Part shown: positions 45,091 to 55,042 of the stretch, one piece after another | Layout: each line of letters starts with the position of its first letter | Numbering within the stretch: the first letter of the stretch is position 1 | Assembly: GCA_033725935.1 (NCBI GenBank) | Contig: MU867122.1 | Location: forward strand, 124,001 to 188,000 | DNA from: Cladorrhinum sp. PSN259 | Lineage: Eukaryota; Ascomycota; Sordariomycetes; Sordariales; Podosporaceae | Length of the DNA stretch: 64,000 nt | Reading direction: 5' to 3' | Notes under the pieces: model-generated | Told to the model about the DNA's origin: nothing | Seen by the model: the letters and a program-made list of their open reading frames with translations, nothing else | The model's database searches: none | Position numbers and translations under genes: made by a program

Positions 45091-45653
45091 GAGTAAATAT
45101 GTGGCCAAGACTCCTCATCAACCCAACAAGGCCGATGATTAGTGGGCCAGCTGGGAAATTATATTGAGGTAGGAGAAGTGGGAGGGAATTCAAATTTTAA
45201 AAGAACAAAGTAGACAAAGCTGCGTGTAGCGGAAGGTGCGAGGAGGGGTGAAAAGAAAGTGCGTAGCCAAGGTCGAGTCGGTTTGCGAAGTGCGGTCATT
45301 GACAATCGAGATAGGTTCTCGTTGCTCCTGCAGCGCCGAAGATGCGGCAGACTGAGGATGACCGATTCAGAAACCCGGACCCGGGGGGGTTGACAAAAAA
45401 AGCTTGTTTGAGGTCATAGGGCAGGGGCGAGTAGGTAAATTGCAGGTAGGTAGGAAGTAAGTTGGGATTGATGGAATAGATTTCGTGGAACCATGGGTAA
45501 TGGGCATGGTCCGGCAGCAGACAATAGGGCACAGCAGCACCAGCAGCCAAAGAACCCAAGGGAGTGCAAAGGTGCACGCAGCGGGGTTGAATCATGACAA
45601 TTTGAACCTTTGCACCGTGGCGAATGATGTGATTTGAAGGGGAGGAAACTCAT

Positions 45654-45902
45654 TCAGTTTGTATGTGCATACCTTGAGGAGGAAGGCGATGCGCGGGACG
45701 AGGCAGGAGCAGATGCAGCACCCGGACTGCCACTTGCACTCAGGCTCAGGGGAGCAGTGGTTGGTGAAGGAGGTATTGGTGAGGCGGAAGTAGTAGTAGG
45801 GATCGGAGACGAGGTCTGATGGGGAGGCAGGCGCACTGGATGATCGTTATCCGTATCGAGGGCCGATCTGGAGCGCTGGTTTGCAGAGCGTCGTTCTGCC
45901 AT
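45654..45902 (-). CDS. Possible first exon of an uncharacterised gene
   Basis: An open frame of 82 codons, MAERRSANQRSRSALDT followed by Pro/Ser/Thr/Ala-rich sequence, running into a plausible donor (tcaag|gtatgc) near 45670. Downstream sequence on the same strand includes a hydrophobic frame near 45500-45560 that could be a membrane segment, but I could not find a join that keeps the frame. It lies upstream of UFD4 on the same strand, so it may instead be part of that promoter. Weak evidence. Confidence 0.25.
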   Translation of the reverse strand: MAERRSANQRSRSALDTDNDHPVRLPPHQTSSPIPTTTSASPIPPSPTTAPLSLSASGSPGAASAPASSRASPSSSRYAHTN

Positions 45903-47206
45903 GGATTACGCCATGGGGAGAGCTGGGAGATGTGTGTTCGAATGAAGTCGGAAAATGCAGAACGGAGACGGGGGCGCGGCGGGCAGACGGACACCTAGAC
46001 GGCAACACAGGTGATTCGGCGCCAACGTTGACTGTACTCCCAAGATATCGATGCTTATCTGGTCCCGTCGCTGGGTGGAGATGGATATTGTGGTGCTGAA
46101 GGCAGTGACTGCCTGTCGGTGGTTTGAGGTTGGTGGGTTTGGGTTGTTCGCTGCTGCTGCTCGTGGCGCCTCACCCCCAGCACATTAAGATCCGTGGATC
46201 CCTGCACCCGCTTCGGCTCTTGGCGTCGTTGTGACGGTAATGGAGCACAGACCATAGGGGGTGATGTGGCAGGTAAATGTTACAATCTTACCCATTAATT
46301 ACAAGATTACCTACTTGTACACTGCCAAATCCGATGTTGTTCTTGGCCAGCTCTCCGATTTCCGGTCTTTGTCTGCAACTTGTGCAGCTCAAAATTCTGG
46401 ATGCGGTGGCACATGAGGCCGCTACCTAAGTTTTAGGTTTCTTGAGACACACAGGATGAAAAGCTCCAGAAGTCACAAATCTCTTGGTGGCTCTAGTTTC
46501 TGCTACTTGTTTCGGCAATCGCTGCTGTAGCATTCGGAAATGAAAAGGACATCATATAGCACCGATAAGGCTGACATAGATACTTGAAGGTGAAGTAATA
46601 GCCAGTGACTATTTCTATGTCGCCAGCGTGCACATTGTCCCTGAATAATAATGCTATCAGAAAACTTGGGGAATGGATGGGGCAAGAGGTTCTTGACTTT
46701 CTGCTAGTATTAAACTCTACGGACATCCCTGCATTGATGCCGACATTTCAAGGGTGATGTGGCCTAGATAAACCGATGAGCTCGAACGAGCTTATTAGAA
46801 GTAAGAGGTGAGTATTATGAAGAGAGGAGTTGAAGAATATGAGAGTTCAATGAACCAGTGCGAAAATAAATAGGATTAAAATGCGAATGGAAATGTTTGC
46901 CAAGAATATGGGGTCAGGTGAACAGTGATCTTCCCCCGCGCTTACCCCTGAGCGCCAAGGAGACATCCGGTCGGCTGGACCCTACCAACAACCGGGGACT
47001 GACAGATAGCTTGTTATTGACGGCTTCTATCGGCACAAGTGACGTCGTCCACCGGCTTTCTCACCTTGAAAACCACATTGGCATCTCCCATTTGGAAAAC
47101 TACTAAACAGAAACGTGATTAATTAGAAGTGTTTCCTCCTTGTGTCCTTCCTCCTTCTGTCTCCCAAGCTCGTCGTACCTTGTCCTTCCAGGCTGTCTTG
47201 CCCAAA
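45903..47206. other. Intergenic region before BCKDH E1-alpha
   Basis: About 1.3 kb with no supported gene. The 3' end is pyrimidine-rich leader of the dehydrogenase gene. The upstream in-frame ATG at 47129 would extend that protein by 26 residues but would bury its mitochondrial leader. Confidence 0.5.
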
Positions 47207-48635
47207 ATGAAGAGAATCGCGCGACGACCTCCCACGTCTTCCCAATTATTGCGACGCCTCGTCCCACAAACGGCGGTGACGCCCTCAAACCACCATGCTC
47301 GTCGAAATGCCAGTTCCGTCTCCCAGCGCCCTGATTCCACCCACATCATGTTTCCCGGCGCTATCAAGTCAGCTTTCAGTAGTACCATGCGCTTCGAGCA
47401 GCCGGCCGAATACCCTGCGCTGCCGACCTATCGCGCCGTTGATCAGCACGGCGTGGTAGTTGATCCCAACTTTGTGCCGGATCTCAGTGATGAAGAGGTC
47501 ATCAAGTTGTACCATGACATGTTGACGGTGTCTATCATGGACTTGGTCATGTTTGACGCGCAACGCCAGGGTCGCCTCAGCTTCTACATGGTGTCTGCGG
47601 GAGAGGAGGCCGTCTCGGTAGGGACAGCATCCGCCCTAGCTAAGGAGGATGTCATCTTTTGCCAGTACCGCGAGCAGGCCGTGTTCAAGCAGCGCGGATT
47701 TACGCTGAGTGATTTCATGAACCAGTTGTTTGCCAACCAAAAGGACCCAGGGAAGGGAAGAAACATGCCGGTTCATTATGGAAGCAAAGAGTTGAATATT
47801 GTATGTTACGCTTGTTGTGTGAAATAGATGAAGAAATATGCTAATCATTTTTTAACAGCACACCATCTCCTCACCTCTTGCGACACAGCTCCCGCAAGCT
47901 TCAGGTGCAGCGTATGCCCTAAAGATCCAGAGGATGCAAAATCCGGATACACCTCCGAGGGTAGTGGCGGCCTATTTTGGTGAAGGCGCTGCGAGTGAGG
48001 GTGATTTCCATGCGGCCCTGAACATTGCAGCAACCAGGTCGTGTCCAGTTATTTTCATCTGCCGAAATAATGGATACGCCATCTCTACGCCGTCACTGGA
48101 GCAGTACAGAGGTGATGGTATTGCAAGTCGAGGTATTGGCTATGGCATTGAGACAATCCGCGTGGACGGTAATGATCTGTGGGCTGTGAGAGAGGCCACC
48201 AAGAAGGCACGCGAGCTTGCTTTGCAAGATGGTGGCAAGCCAGTGTTGATCGAGGCCATGACTTACCGTGTCAGCCACCACAGCACATCAGACGACTCCT
48301 TTGCGTACCGCGCAAAGGTAGAGGTGGAAGATTGGAAGAGACGGGATAATCCCATTGCCCGGTTGCGGAAGTGGATGGAAGCCAAGGGCTGTTGGGACGA
48401 ACACAAAGAGAAGGAGGCGCGTGAGAGCATCAAGAGGGATGTTCTCAAAGCATTCTCCGAGGCCGAGAAGCTGAAGAGGCCACCAATTCGCGCCATGTTT
48501 GAGGACGTCTACGAGGAGCTCACTCCCGATTTGAAGAACCAGATGAAAGAGCTGCGTGACCATATTGAGAGATACCCGGAAGAATATGATGTTCATCAAT
48601 ACGAGGGAGGACTAGACAGTTTAGATGCAAAATAG
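47207..48635 (+). CDS. Branched-chain 2-oxoacid dehydrogenase E1 alpha subunit
   Basis: Thiamine-diphosphate-dependent decarboxylating subunit of the mitochondrial complex degrading Leu, Ile and Val keto acids. Exons 47207..47800 and 47859..48635 give 456 aa. The start MKRIARRPPTSSQLLRRLVP gives a basic amphipathic presequence. Family blocks: FMVSAGEE-like FYMVSAGEEAVSVGTASAL, CQYREQAVFKQRGFTLSDFM, HYGSKELNI, then TISSPLATQLPQASGAAYA. The ThDP motif runs from GEGAASEGDFHAALN to the closing NNGYAIS. The phosphorylation loop YRVSHHSTSDDSFAYR carries the Ser sites that a mitochondrial kinase inhibits in animals. Length and order match the family. The E1 beta partner is not in this window. Confidence 0.95.
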
Positions 48636-48833
48636 ATAGCGAAGCGAGCGAGCGAGTATCTTGTTGAATTGACTTTATTTACGATTTGTCGAGGGTAGTT
48701 TTCGACACCCCGCCAACAGAGTGAATTTCTTTACTGCGCTCTAGAAACTGTTTTTTTGTCGCTCTCTGCACTCCCCAAATCTTCACTTGCCCAGCCAAAC
48801 CTCCCACTCCGACACTTCACACTAATAAACACG

Positions 48834-49229
48834 ATGTCCCAAGCCGTCTATAAGCACAGTAAAATGGAGAGGAGCACCATTGCGATCATAGTCTCCATTA
48901 CGATCATTTTTATCCTGGTGTTCGCCTTCTCCGCCTCCAGGCTTGTCCGACTATGGAACATGATTTGTCAGAAGGGCAGGCAGCGCGTGAAAGACCAAGA
49001 GGAAGCAATGGCTTTAGACGAGGTTACTGAGGTTACTGAAGTTTCAACAAAACATTCGACCAAGGCCTCGACTAAAGCTTCGACTCAAGCTTCGACTCAA
49101 GCCTCAACTCAAGCTTCGATCAAGCCTTCGACCAAGCCTTCAACCAAGCCTTCGACCAAATCTTCGACCAAATCTTCCAAGGCGAAGGATCAGCCACCTG
49201 AAGAGCAGACGGGTGACTCGGGTTGGTAG
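48834..49229 (+). CDS. Small single-span membrane protein with Ser-Thr-Lys/Gln repeats
   Basis: No family recognised. From the ATG at 48834 it has 131 aa (MSQAVYKHSKMERSTIA); starts at 48756 or 48864 are possible. One strong transmembrane helix, IAIIVSITIIFILVFAFSA, is followed by a basic flank (SRLVRLWNMICQKGRQRVK), which predicts an N-out, C-in orientation. The C-terminal half is a tandem array of tetrapeptides, STKA, STQA and STKP (about eleven copies), ending QPPEEQTGDSGW. It lies 198 nt after the dehydrogenase gene on the same strand. Expression is not proven; the clear helix and in-frame repeat favour a real gene. Confidence 0.55.
   Translation: MSQAVYKHSKMERSTIAIIVSITIIFILVFAFSASRLVRLWNMICQKGRQRVKDQEEAMALDEVTEVTEVSTKHSTKASTKASTQASTQASTQASIKPSTKPSTKPSTKSSTKSSKAKDQPPEEQTGDSGW
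49043..49182 (+). repeat. 12-bp coding minisatellite
   Basis: About eleven imperfect copies of a 12-nt unit such as tcgactcaagct or tcgaccaagcct, all in one frame and encoding Ser-Thr-(Lys/Gln)-(Ala/Pro/Ser). Copies fall into three consecutive subtypes, which suggests stepwise local expansion. Confidence 0.9.
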
Positions 49230-49567
49230 TTCTGTACAGGTACGTGTGGAATTGGAAATTACAGCCCAGAATCTCTGCCCCACCATTTTCCCAGGTTATG
49301 TTAGCGTTGATGTCCCGCATTTACCCCCCACAAGGCTGAAATCATCATGAACAAGGGTCAGGGTTCGATCATTTCTGGCAAGCCACAGAAATAAGAAGCA
49401 CGAGCCACATTGAATTTCAAACTTGGCAAACGACCCTTGTTCGTGAATTTTCGCAGCCTTCTTGTCCCGAGCTCCGAGAGAAGAGGATGCAGGTGGGATG
49501 ATAGTCTGATTGGCCTTCCTCCAGATCTACCACTTTCCTCGACAGTCTCTTCAATAGCCCTTTCACA
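49230..49567. other. Intergenic, COQ5 promoter
   Basis: 338 bp between the small membrane protein and COQ5. It contains no other feature that I can support. Confidence 0.5.
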
Positions 49568-50650
49568 ATGGCTGTCAGATCGGTTTCCCGAAGGGCAATT
49601 CCCTTATTACGACAATGTAAACTAGCAAGACCATTCTCAACTACCCTCCCTTCCCGAAATACCACCTCTAATAACAATAACACGCCTGAATATGCGATCC
49701 CAGACCCCTCGAGACCAACACACTTCGGTTTCGAGACCGTCACAGAACAAGAAAAGAGAAAAAGAGTAGCAGGAGTCTTTACTAGTGTTGCCGAGTCATA
49801 CGATCGCATGAACGACCTTATGTCTTTTGGCTGGCACCGTGTATGGAAGTATGTCTCCTTGACCTTCTTCGCTTTCGTGCAGATTCTAACCTTGGCTTCT
49901 TACAGAGATCACTTCGTATCATCACTCAACCCAGGCTTCTCCCCGCTTTCCACCTCCTCCGCTACCGGTCCCCAACACATCCTTGACGTCGCAGGCGGAA
50001 CAGGCGACATTGCCTTCCGCATGCTTCAGCATGCGCACAACATCAACGCCAACCCTTCAGTGCGCGTGACAATTTCAGATATCAACCGCGCCATGCTTCA
50101 AGTCGGCAAATCTCGCAGCGCAGCACTCTCAGCATCCCACCAGGCCGCTCTCTCCTTTGTCGAAGCGAACGCCGAGGACCTCTCCAAAACCCGCCCATTA
50201 CAACCAATTCTCTCCGAAACTGAACAAACTTTCTTCGATCCTGCGACAGCTACCACCGCAATACCAGATAACAGCGTCGATTTGTATACCGTAGCTTTCG
50301 GTATTCGCAACTTCAGCAACATCCCAGCTGCACTGAGGGAAGCGAGGCGAGTTCTTAAGCCCGGTGGTGTGTTTGCGTGCTTGGAGTTCAGCAAGGCGGA
50401 TAAGCTGCCTCTTTTCAATGCGGTTTACAAGGAGTGGTCGTTCCGAGCTATCCCTCTCATTGGACAGCTCGTAGCGGGCGATAGGGACAGCTATCAGTAT
50501 TTGGTCGAGAGCATTGAAAGGTTCCCTTCCCAGGAGGAGTTTAGGGACATGATTGTTGATGCTGGGTTCGCTGTTGCGGGTCAGGGGTATGAGGACTTGA
50601 CTGGTGGCGTGGCTGCTATTCATAAGGGTATGAAGCCTAGGGATGCTTAA
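49568..50650 (+). CDS. COQ5: Ubiquinone biosynthesis C-methyltransferase Coq5
   Basis: Mitochondrial inner-membrane-associated S-adenosylmethionine enzyme that C-methylates the 2-polyprenyl-6-methoxy-1,4-benzoquinol ring. Exons 49568..49848 and 49906..50650 give 341 aa. The 57-nt intron stays open in frame but has a donor (gtatgt), a branch (attctaac) and an acceptor (tacag); its removal restores WHRVWKDHFVSS, the family block. A presequence (MAVRSVSRRAIPLLRQCKLA) precedes VAGVFTSVAESYDRMNDLMS. SAM motifs follow: ILDVAGGTGDIAFRML, VTISDINRAML, and VDLYTVAFGIRNFSNIPAALREARRVLKPGG. The UbiE signature end, QLVAGDRDSYQYLVESIERF and YEDLTGGVAAIHKG, is complete. Confidence 0.95.
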   Translation: MAVRSVSRRAIPLLRQCKLARPFSTTLPSRNTTSNNNNTPEYAIPDPSRPTHFGFETVTEQEKRKRVAGVFTSVAESYDRMNDLMSFGWHRVWKYVSLTFFAFVQILTLASYRDHFVSSLNPGFSPLSTSSATGPQHILDVAGGTGDIAFRMLQHAHNINANPSVRVTISDINRAMLQVGKSRSAALSASHQAALSFVEANAEDLSKTRPLQPILSETEQTFFDPATATTAIPDNSVDLYTVAFGIRNFSNIPAALREARRVLKPGGVFACLEFSKADKLPLFNAVYKEWSFRAIPLIGQLVAGDRDSYQYLVESIERFPSQEEFRDMIVDAGFAVAGQGYEDLTGGVAAIHKGMKPRDA

Positions 50651-51426
50651 TTATGTCAACTGGGATGATGCTAGAGAGGGGGAAAGAGGGAAGAAATCAG
50701 GCGGAGAGTGAGGGAGGAATAAGAAACCTTGTATTCTTTGTGTGGAGTACTTGTAAATGTATTATGAGCTTTGTACCATAACCGGGACCTTGATTTTATG
50801 GAAGACAAAAGTATGGAGAAACGCGCAGGGAAAAAATGACAATAGAAGTCACTTGGTCTGTGAGATAAAAGAACGGCGGGAAAGGACAAAGTATATCTGC
50901 CAATTACTTATTGTAAGGCTCTTGTATCATATGAAGCGAAAGCGATACCAAATCCATCTCTTTTTGTACCCTTGGGTGAGCTACCACGCGAATCTGGTTG
51001 TAGCTCTACTACTGTCAACAGGATAAATATGAGCATGTGACATTATATCAGAAAATCTCTACTCTAAACGCTGAGAGCAGCGTATCAGTACCCGTAGTCT
51101 GTGGTGGATGGGATGGACGCGTAAGCCGGTGGTGGAGCAGTTAAACATGAAACTATTCAGGAACATCAGTGCCCGCCCCCTTATCACCATCAACACCACT
51201 CCAGTATGTTTAAACATGAAGTTGCATACACGGTCTTACAATAAACCCTTAAAGTCACCTAATTATTCAAATTTCCCTTTTCATTCCTTTCTCGTCAATA
51301 TCAGGGCAAGGAAGCAGTGCGCTCTCTATCCCCTTACCCCACTTTCTTTTCCTCGGTCAATCTAAACATACAAGAAGCTATTCGTGCTTATTATTACGAG
51401 CAACTTTTTCTCAATTGCATCTCGAC
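50651..51426. other. Intergenic, no gene seen
   Basis: COQ5 3' flank followed by the promoter of the flavin oxidase gene. Short ORFs are without motifs. Confidence 0.5.
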
Positions 51427-53091
51427 ATGGAAACCACATCCCTTCCCTCCGGCAAGACTCGCATCCTCCTCCGCAGCTCAACTTCACACCCCGAGTTCCA
51501 CTCCCTCGTCTGGTCCAGAGTCTTCAATGCCCGACAAGACCACACCGTTCTCCCTTTTGCTTATTCCCAACCCCTTACAGTCTCAGACATCGTCGCGGCC
51601 GTAAATCTCGCCAAGTCCCATTCCCGCCGAATCAGCATCCGCAGCGGCGGTCACAGCTGGGCAGCATGGAGTGTACGTCACGAAGCAGTCCTCATAGACC
51701 TAGTTGATCTCGACAAGTCCCTCCCAGGGGGGAGGATCCAGTATAATCAGTCCTCGCAAATTGTTTCCTGTCCGCCAAGTACCACAGGCGAGGAACTTAA
51801 CAACTTCCTCGCCGAAAGGGGCAGATTCTTTCCTAGTGGTCATTGTCCAGATGTCGGACTGGGCGGGTTCCTCCTTCAAGGAGGTATGGGATGGAACTGC
51901 AAGGTCAGTATATCTACCTCCCTTCCCATTTACAAACTTGCAACAAACTTACAGATAGATGATGATGTTGATTAGAGCTGGGGCTGGGCCTGTGAACTTC
52001 TCACCTCCCTAGACGTAGTCACCGCCTCGGGTGACCACCTCCGACACGTCTCCTCCACCTTTCACTCTGACCTATTCTGGGCCGCCCGCGGTTCCGGGCC
52101 AGGATTCCCAGCCATCGTCACTCGATTCCACCTAAAGACCCTTCCACTACCTGAATTATTTCAGTCACTCTATTTCTTCCCAATAACAAACTTTAAACAA
52201 GTCCTTCAATGGGTTATCGACGTTAGTTTTTTCACCCTCACCTCATCCCCGTTCACTCGTTCTATTCTAAACCTTGCTTCTCAATGAAAGATATCCCCTA
52301 CAACCCCATCAACGGAAATTGTCCTCGTGACCTCCCATTTCCCCTCTCCTTCCAACCCAGAGTCGTCGTCCTCCCCTTCTACTCCAACAATCCTAGCAAA
52401 CTTTCTCACTTTTTGTTCTCCTTCTTTTCCCTCGGAAGAAGAAGAAGAAGAAGAAGAAGAAGCAAACTCAATCCTGACTAGAGTCCACCAATCTCTTCCT
52501 CCCTCCCTTTCTTCTCCTTCCGTCGTCCTACCTCAGTCCCGCATCAACTTTTCAACCACTCTCTCGGAGCAATACGCCTCCCAACGCCTCGCGAACCCAA
52601 AGGGTCATTTTTATCGTTCAGATAACATCTACCTCCCTTCTCCTAATCCTCCCTCGACGTCCCACCTCGAAAAGATTTTTACAAACTTGCCTACGAAAAA
52701 ATCCTCGGCGCTGTGGTTCTTCATGAATCCTACCTCCCGGAGAGAGCTAAAAGACATGGCGCTCTCGAAACAAACAGATCACTACGTTGCTTTGTACGCT
52801 GTTTGGTCTGGCCGGAATGTGGAAGCCCGTGGTACAAGTGGTGACGACGATGGAGTGGAAATTGAAGATGCTGAAACAAAATGCGACGAGTGGATTAGAG
52901 AGCTGGCGGCGAGTCAAGAAAATGAGGGGAGTTACCTCGGTGATGCCGATTTCAGGTTCAGGGATTACGATTCACTGAAAAAGTTCTGGGGGGAGGGGGT
53001 TAAAGAACGGTTGGAAGGGGTGAGGCAGAAGTGGGATCGCGAGGGGAGGGTATGTGGGTTCTTGAGAGGGTTTGAGAGTGAACCTAATTAA
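51427..53091 (+). CDS. BBE-like FAD-linked oxidoreductase
   Basis: Berberine-bridge-enzyme/glucooligosaccharide-oxidase type flavoprotein. Exons 51427..51903, 51976..52221 and 52291..53091 give 507 aa; both introns are phase 0 with fair signals. The PCMH FAD domain shows ISIRSGGHSWAAW, whose His would carry the 8-alpha-histidyl link, and SGHCPDVGLGGFLLQGGMGW, whose Cys sits where bicovalent enzymes make the 6-S-cysteinyl link. DLFWAARGSGPGFPAIVTRF is the usual end of the domain. A poly-Glu run of nine residues interrupts the substrate domain. C-terminal RFRDYDSLKKFWGE resembles the family's N-Y ending. No signal peptide is seen, unlike many relatives, so it is probably intracellular and may act in secondary metabolism. 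Convergent with the P450 gene, 199 nt away. Confidence 0.87.
52435..52461 (+). repeat. GAA triplet repeat in flavin oxidase
   Basis: Nine in-frame GAA codons encode an acidic run in a loop of the substrate domain. It is slippage-prone and may differ between strains. Confidence 0.9.
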
Positions 53092-53290
53092 AAAGGGAAA
53101 GATGAGAGACATAGATAGATAGTGACAATTAAGACTTATACAGCTGGAGAAAAAGAAAAAAAAAGGATATCAGTGTATGTGCATATGGTTAGATAAATTG
53201 TGTGTCTAAATAATCCAGGCTCTCCCCCCTTTGGTAAAATGTGATGTACAGTACATAGGTAACAAATGAGACCCAAAACAAAATAAAAAA

Positions 53291-55042
53291 TTACTCCTTG
53301 TATTCCTCTGGAAGCACCAACTCCCGCAACCTAAACCTCGTGACGAAATTGTTTTGCTTGACGAACCAAGCATTCACGATTTCCCATTCCGAGTTGGGGT
53401 CGTCAAATGTTATCTGTCAAGCAATGTCAGCACTGTACCTCAAAAAAAAAAAAAAAAAAGGCGTTAATGTAGATTGAAAAACTCACCTCAAACCGCCTCA
53501 ACAAACTGGGCACCAACTTGTAAATCTCCAGCAGGCTGATATTCTTGCCGATACAAGTCCGGCTCCCCATCCCAAACTGCAGCATCGTCCCGTTCATCGC
53601 CTTGACTTTTTCCTCCCCGCTCACGTCAACCAGCCACCTCTCCGGCCGGTACTCCTCCACGTCGGGACCGAAAACTTTTTCGTCGCGATGCAGAACCCAG
53701 GCCGAGCATCCAACAATGGTGCCGCCCTTGATGTACTGTCCTGTAATCTCTAACCCGGGCTCGGGGACGATCCTCTCCATCGGCAACCCCGGCGCGGGAT
53801 GCAGCCTAAAAGCCTCCTTCACGCACGCATCAAGGAACGGCAGCGTCTGACTTTCGTGCCACGTAACCAGTCCGGTCTCGTAGTCCGAGAACTTCCCGGA
53901 CCTCGCTGCGTCGTCCAGTTCCTTTCTCAACCTCGCGAGCGCGCGCGGTGTTTTGAGCAGGTAGTAAAAGACCGAACTGAGAGAGATTGCCGTCGTTTCG
54001 GAACCCGCAAACGCCATGCTGACCGCCATGGTCTGCACGAGGGTGTCGGTCATGAACTCGGGACGCGCCTCCCTGGCGGCCAGAAACTTGGAGAGCAGGT
54101 CGGGCGATTTCACTTTGGGAGGCTTCTCGGCGGTGGGCAGGAGCGTCGGTTTGGCCGGGTCGGTGCCGTTCTGCAGCTCGGGGAGGCGCTCCGCCATGCG
54201 CGCCCTCGCGAACTTGGCAACGGGGAACGTGGCGTCCAGGATTCCCCATTCTGAAAGCTTGAGGTAGAGGGGATTTTTCAGGAACAGCCGGTCCAAGATT
54301 GGGATCTGCCCGATGGGGGCAACGTAGAGGAAGAGTTTGGTCAGGTAGGCCACGATGCCGTCCACGTCCTCGTTGCGCTCGATGAAGCCGTGTCGTTTGG
54401 AGTAGGTGATTTCTCCAATAACGTCAAACGCGTAGAACTGCAGCCACTGGGTGAAGTCACACTTCTGGTTGGTAAAGAGCTTTTCTGTCTGCTTGAGGAA
54501 GAGCTTTGTCGTGTTGTCGACGAAGGGCTCGTACTGGACCAGGGCCGACATTGCAAACGCCGAGTTGACGCAGCGCCGGAACTGCATGTGGAAGTCGTTG
54601 TCTGTTGTGCTGAAGAGGGATGGGAGGCTGTGGCCTTTGACTACCGACTGTTGGACAACGTAAAATTCGGACTGGACTAAGGGTCAGTGGGACGCTTTTT
54701 CTTTTCTTCTTCATTTATTTAAAAAAACGAACATACCTTGATGAACCCCTTATTAAGTCCGTATATAGTCTTGAGAGAGTCTGGATCCGAGAATGACAGA
54801 GTATTTGGCCCCAACCGAACCACCGGACCATATTTTCGATGGAGCTCGATGTGTGTCCTCTCAGGTCGTCGTCGATATACATCAAAGAACCTCCACCAGT
54901 CTGTCAAGGAGGCCAGGAATGGACCTGGATACTTGTTCAACCCATTGTGATATCTATTCCTCACCAACCATACAACAACGACGGTACTGACTACCAAGGG
55001 CCAATGTTGCCCCAGGATTTGTATTAACTGATCCAAGATCAT
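53291..55042 (-). CDS. Cytochrome P450 monooxygenase, pisatin-demethylase-like
   Basis: Membrane-anchored haem monooxygenase. Exons complement(53291..53413, 53487..54671, 54737..55042) give 537 aa. The joins restore GFIK-SEFYVVQQSVVKGHS and LLRRFE-ITFDDPNSEW. The N-terminal anchor is WPLVVSTVVVVWLV, followed by NKYPGPFLASLTDWWRF. The I-helix oxygen-binding block is AFAGSETTAIS, the ExxR is KEAFRLHP, the PERF-type motif is YRPERWLVD, and the haem ligand is Cys475 in FGMGSRTCIGKNISLLEIYK. Overall pattern and the KYGPVVRLGPNTLSFSDPDS segment place it with fungal P450s such as pisatin demethylase. An A18 run lies in the last intron. The substrate is unknown; convergent pairing with the flavin oxidase hints at a shared pathway. 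Confidence 0.93.

Noticed and set aside
49355..49385. B-box-like agggttcgatc
   Set aside because: No acceptor stem, A box or anticodon arm can be folded around it.
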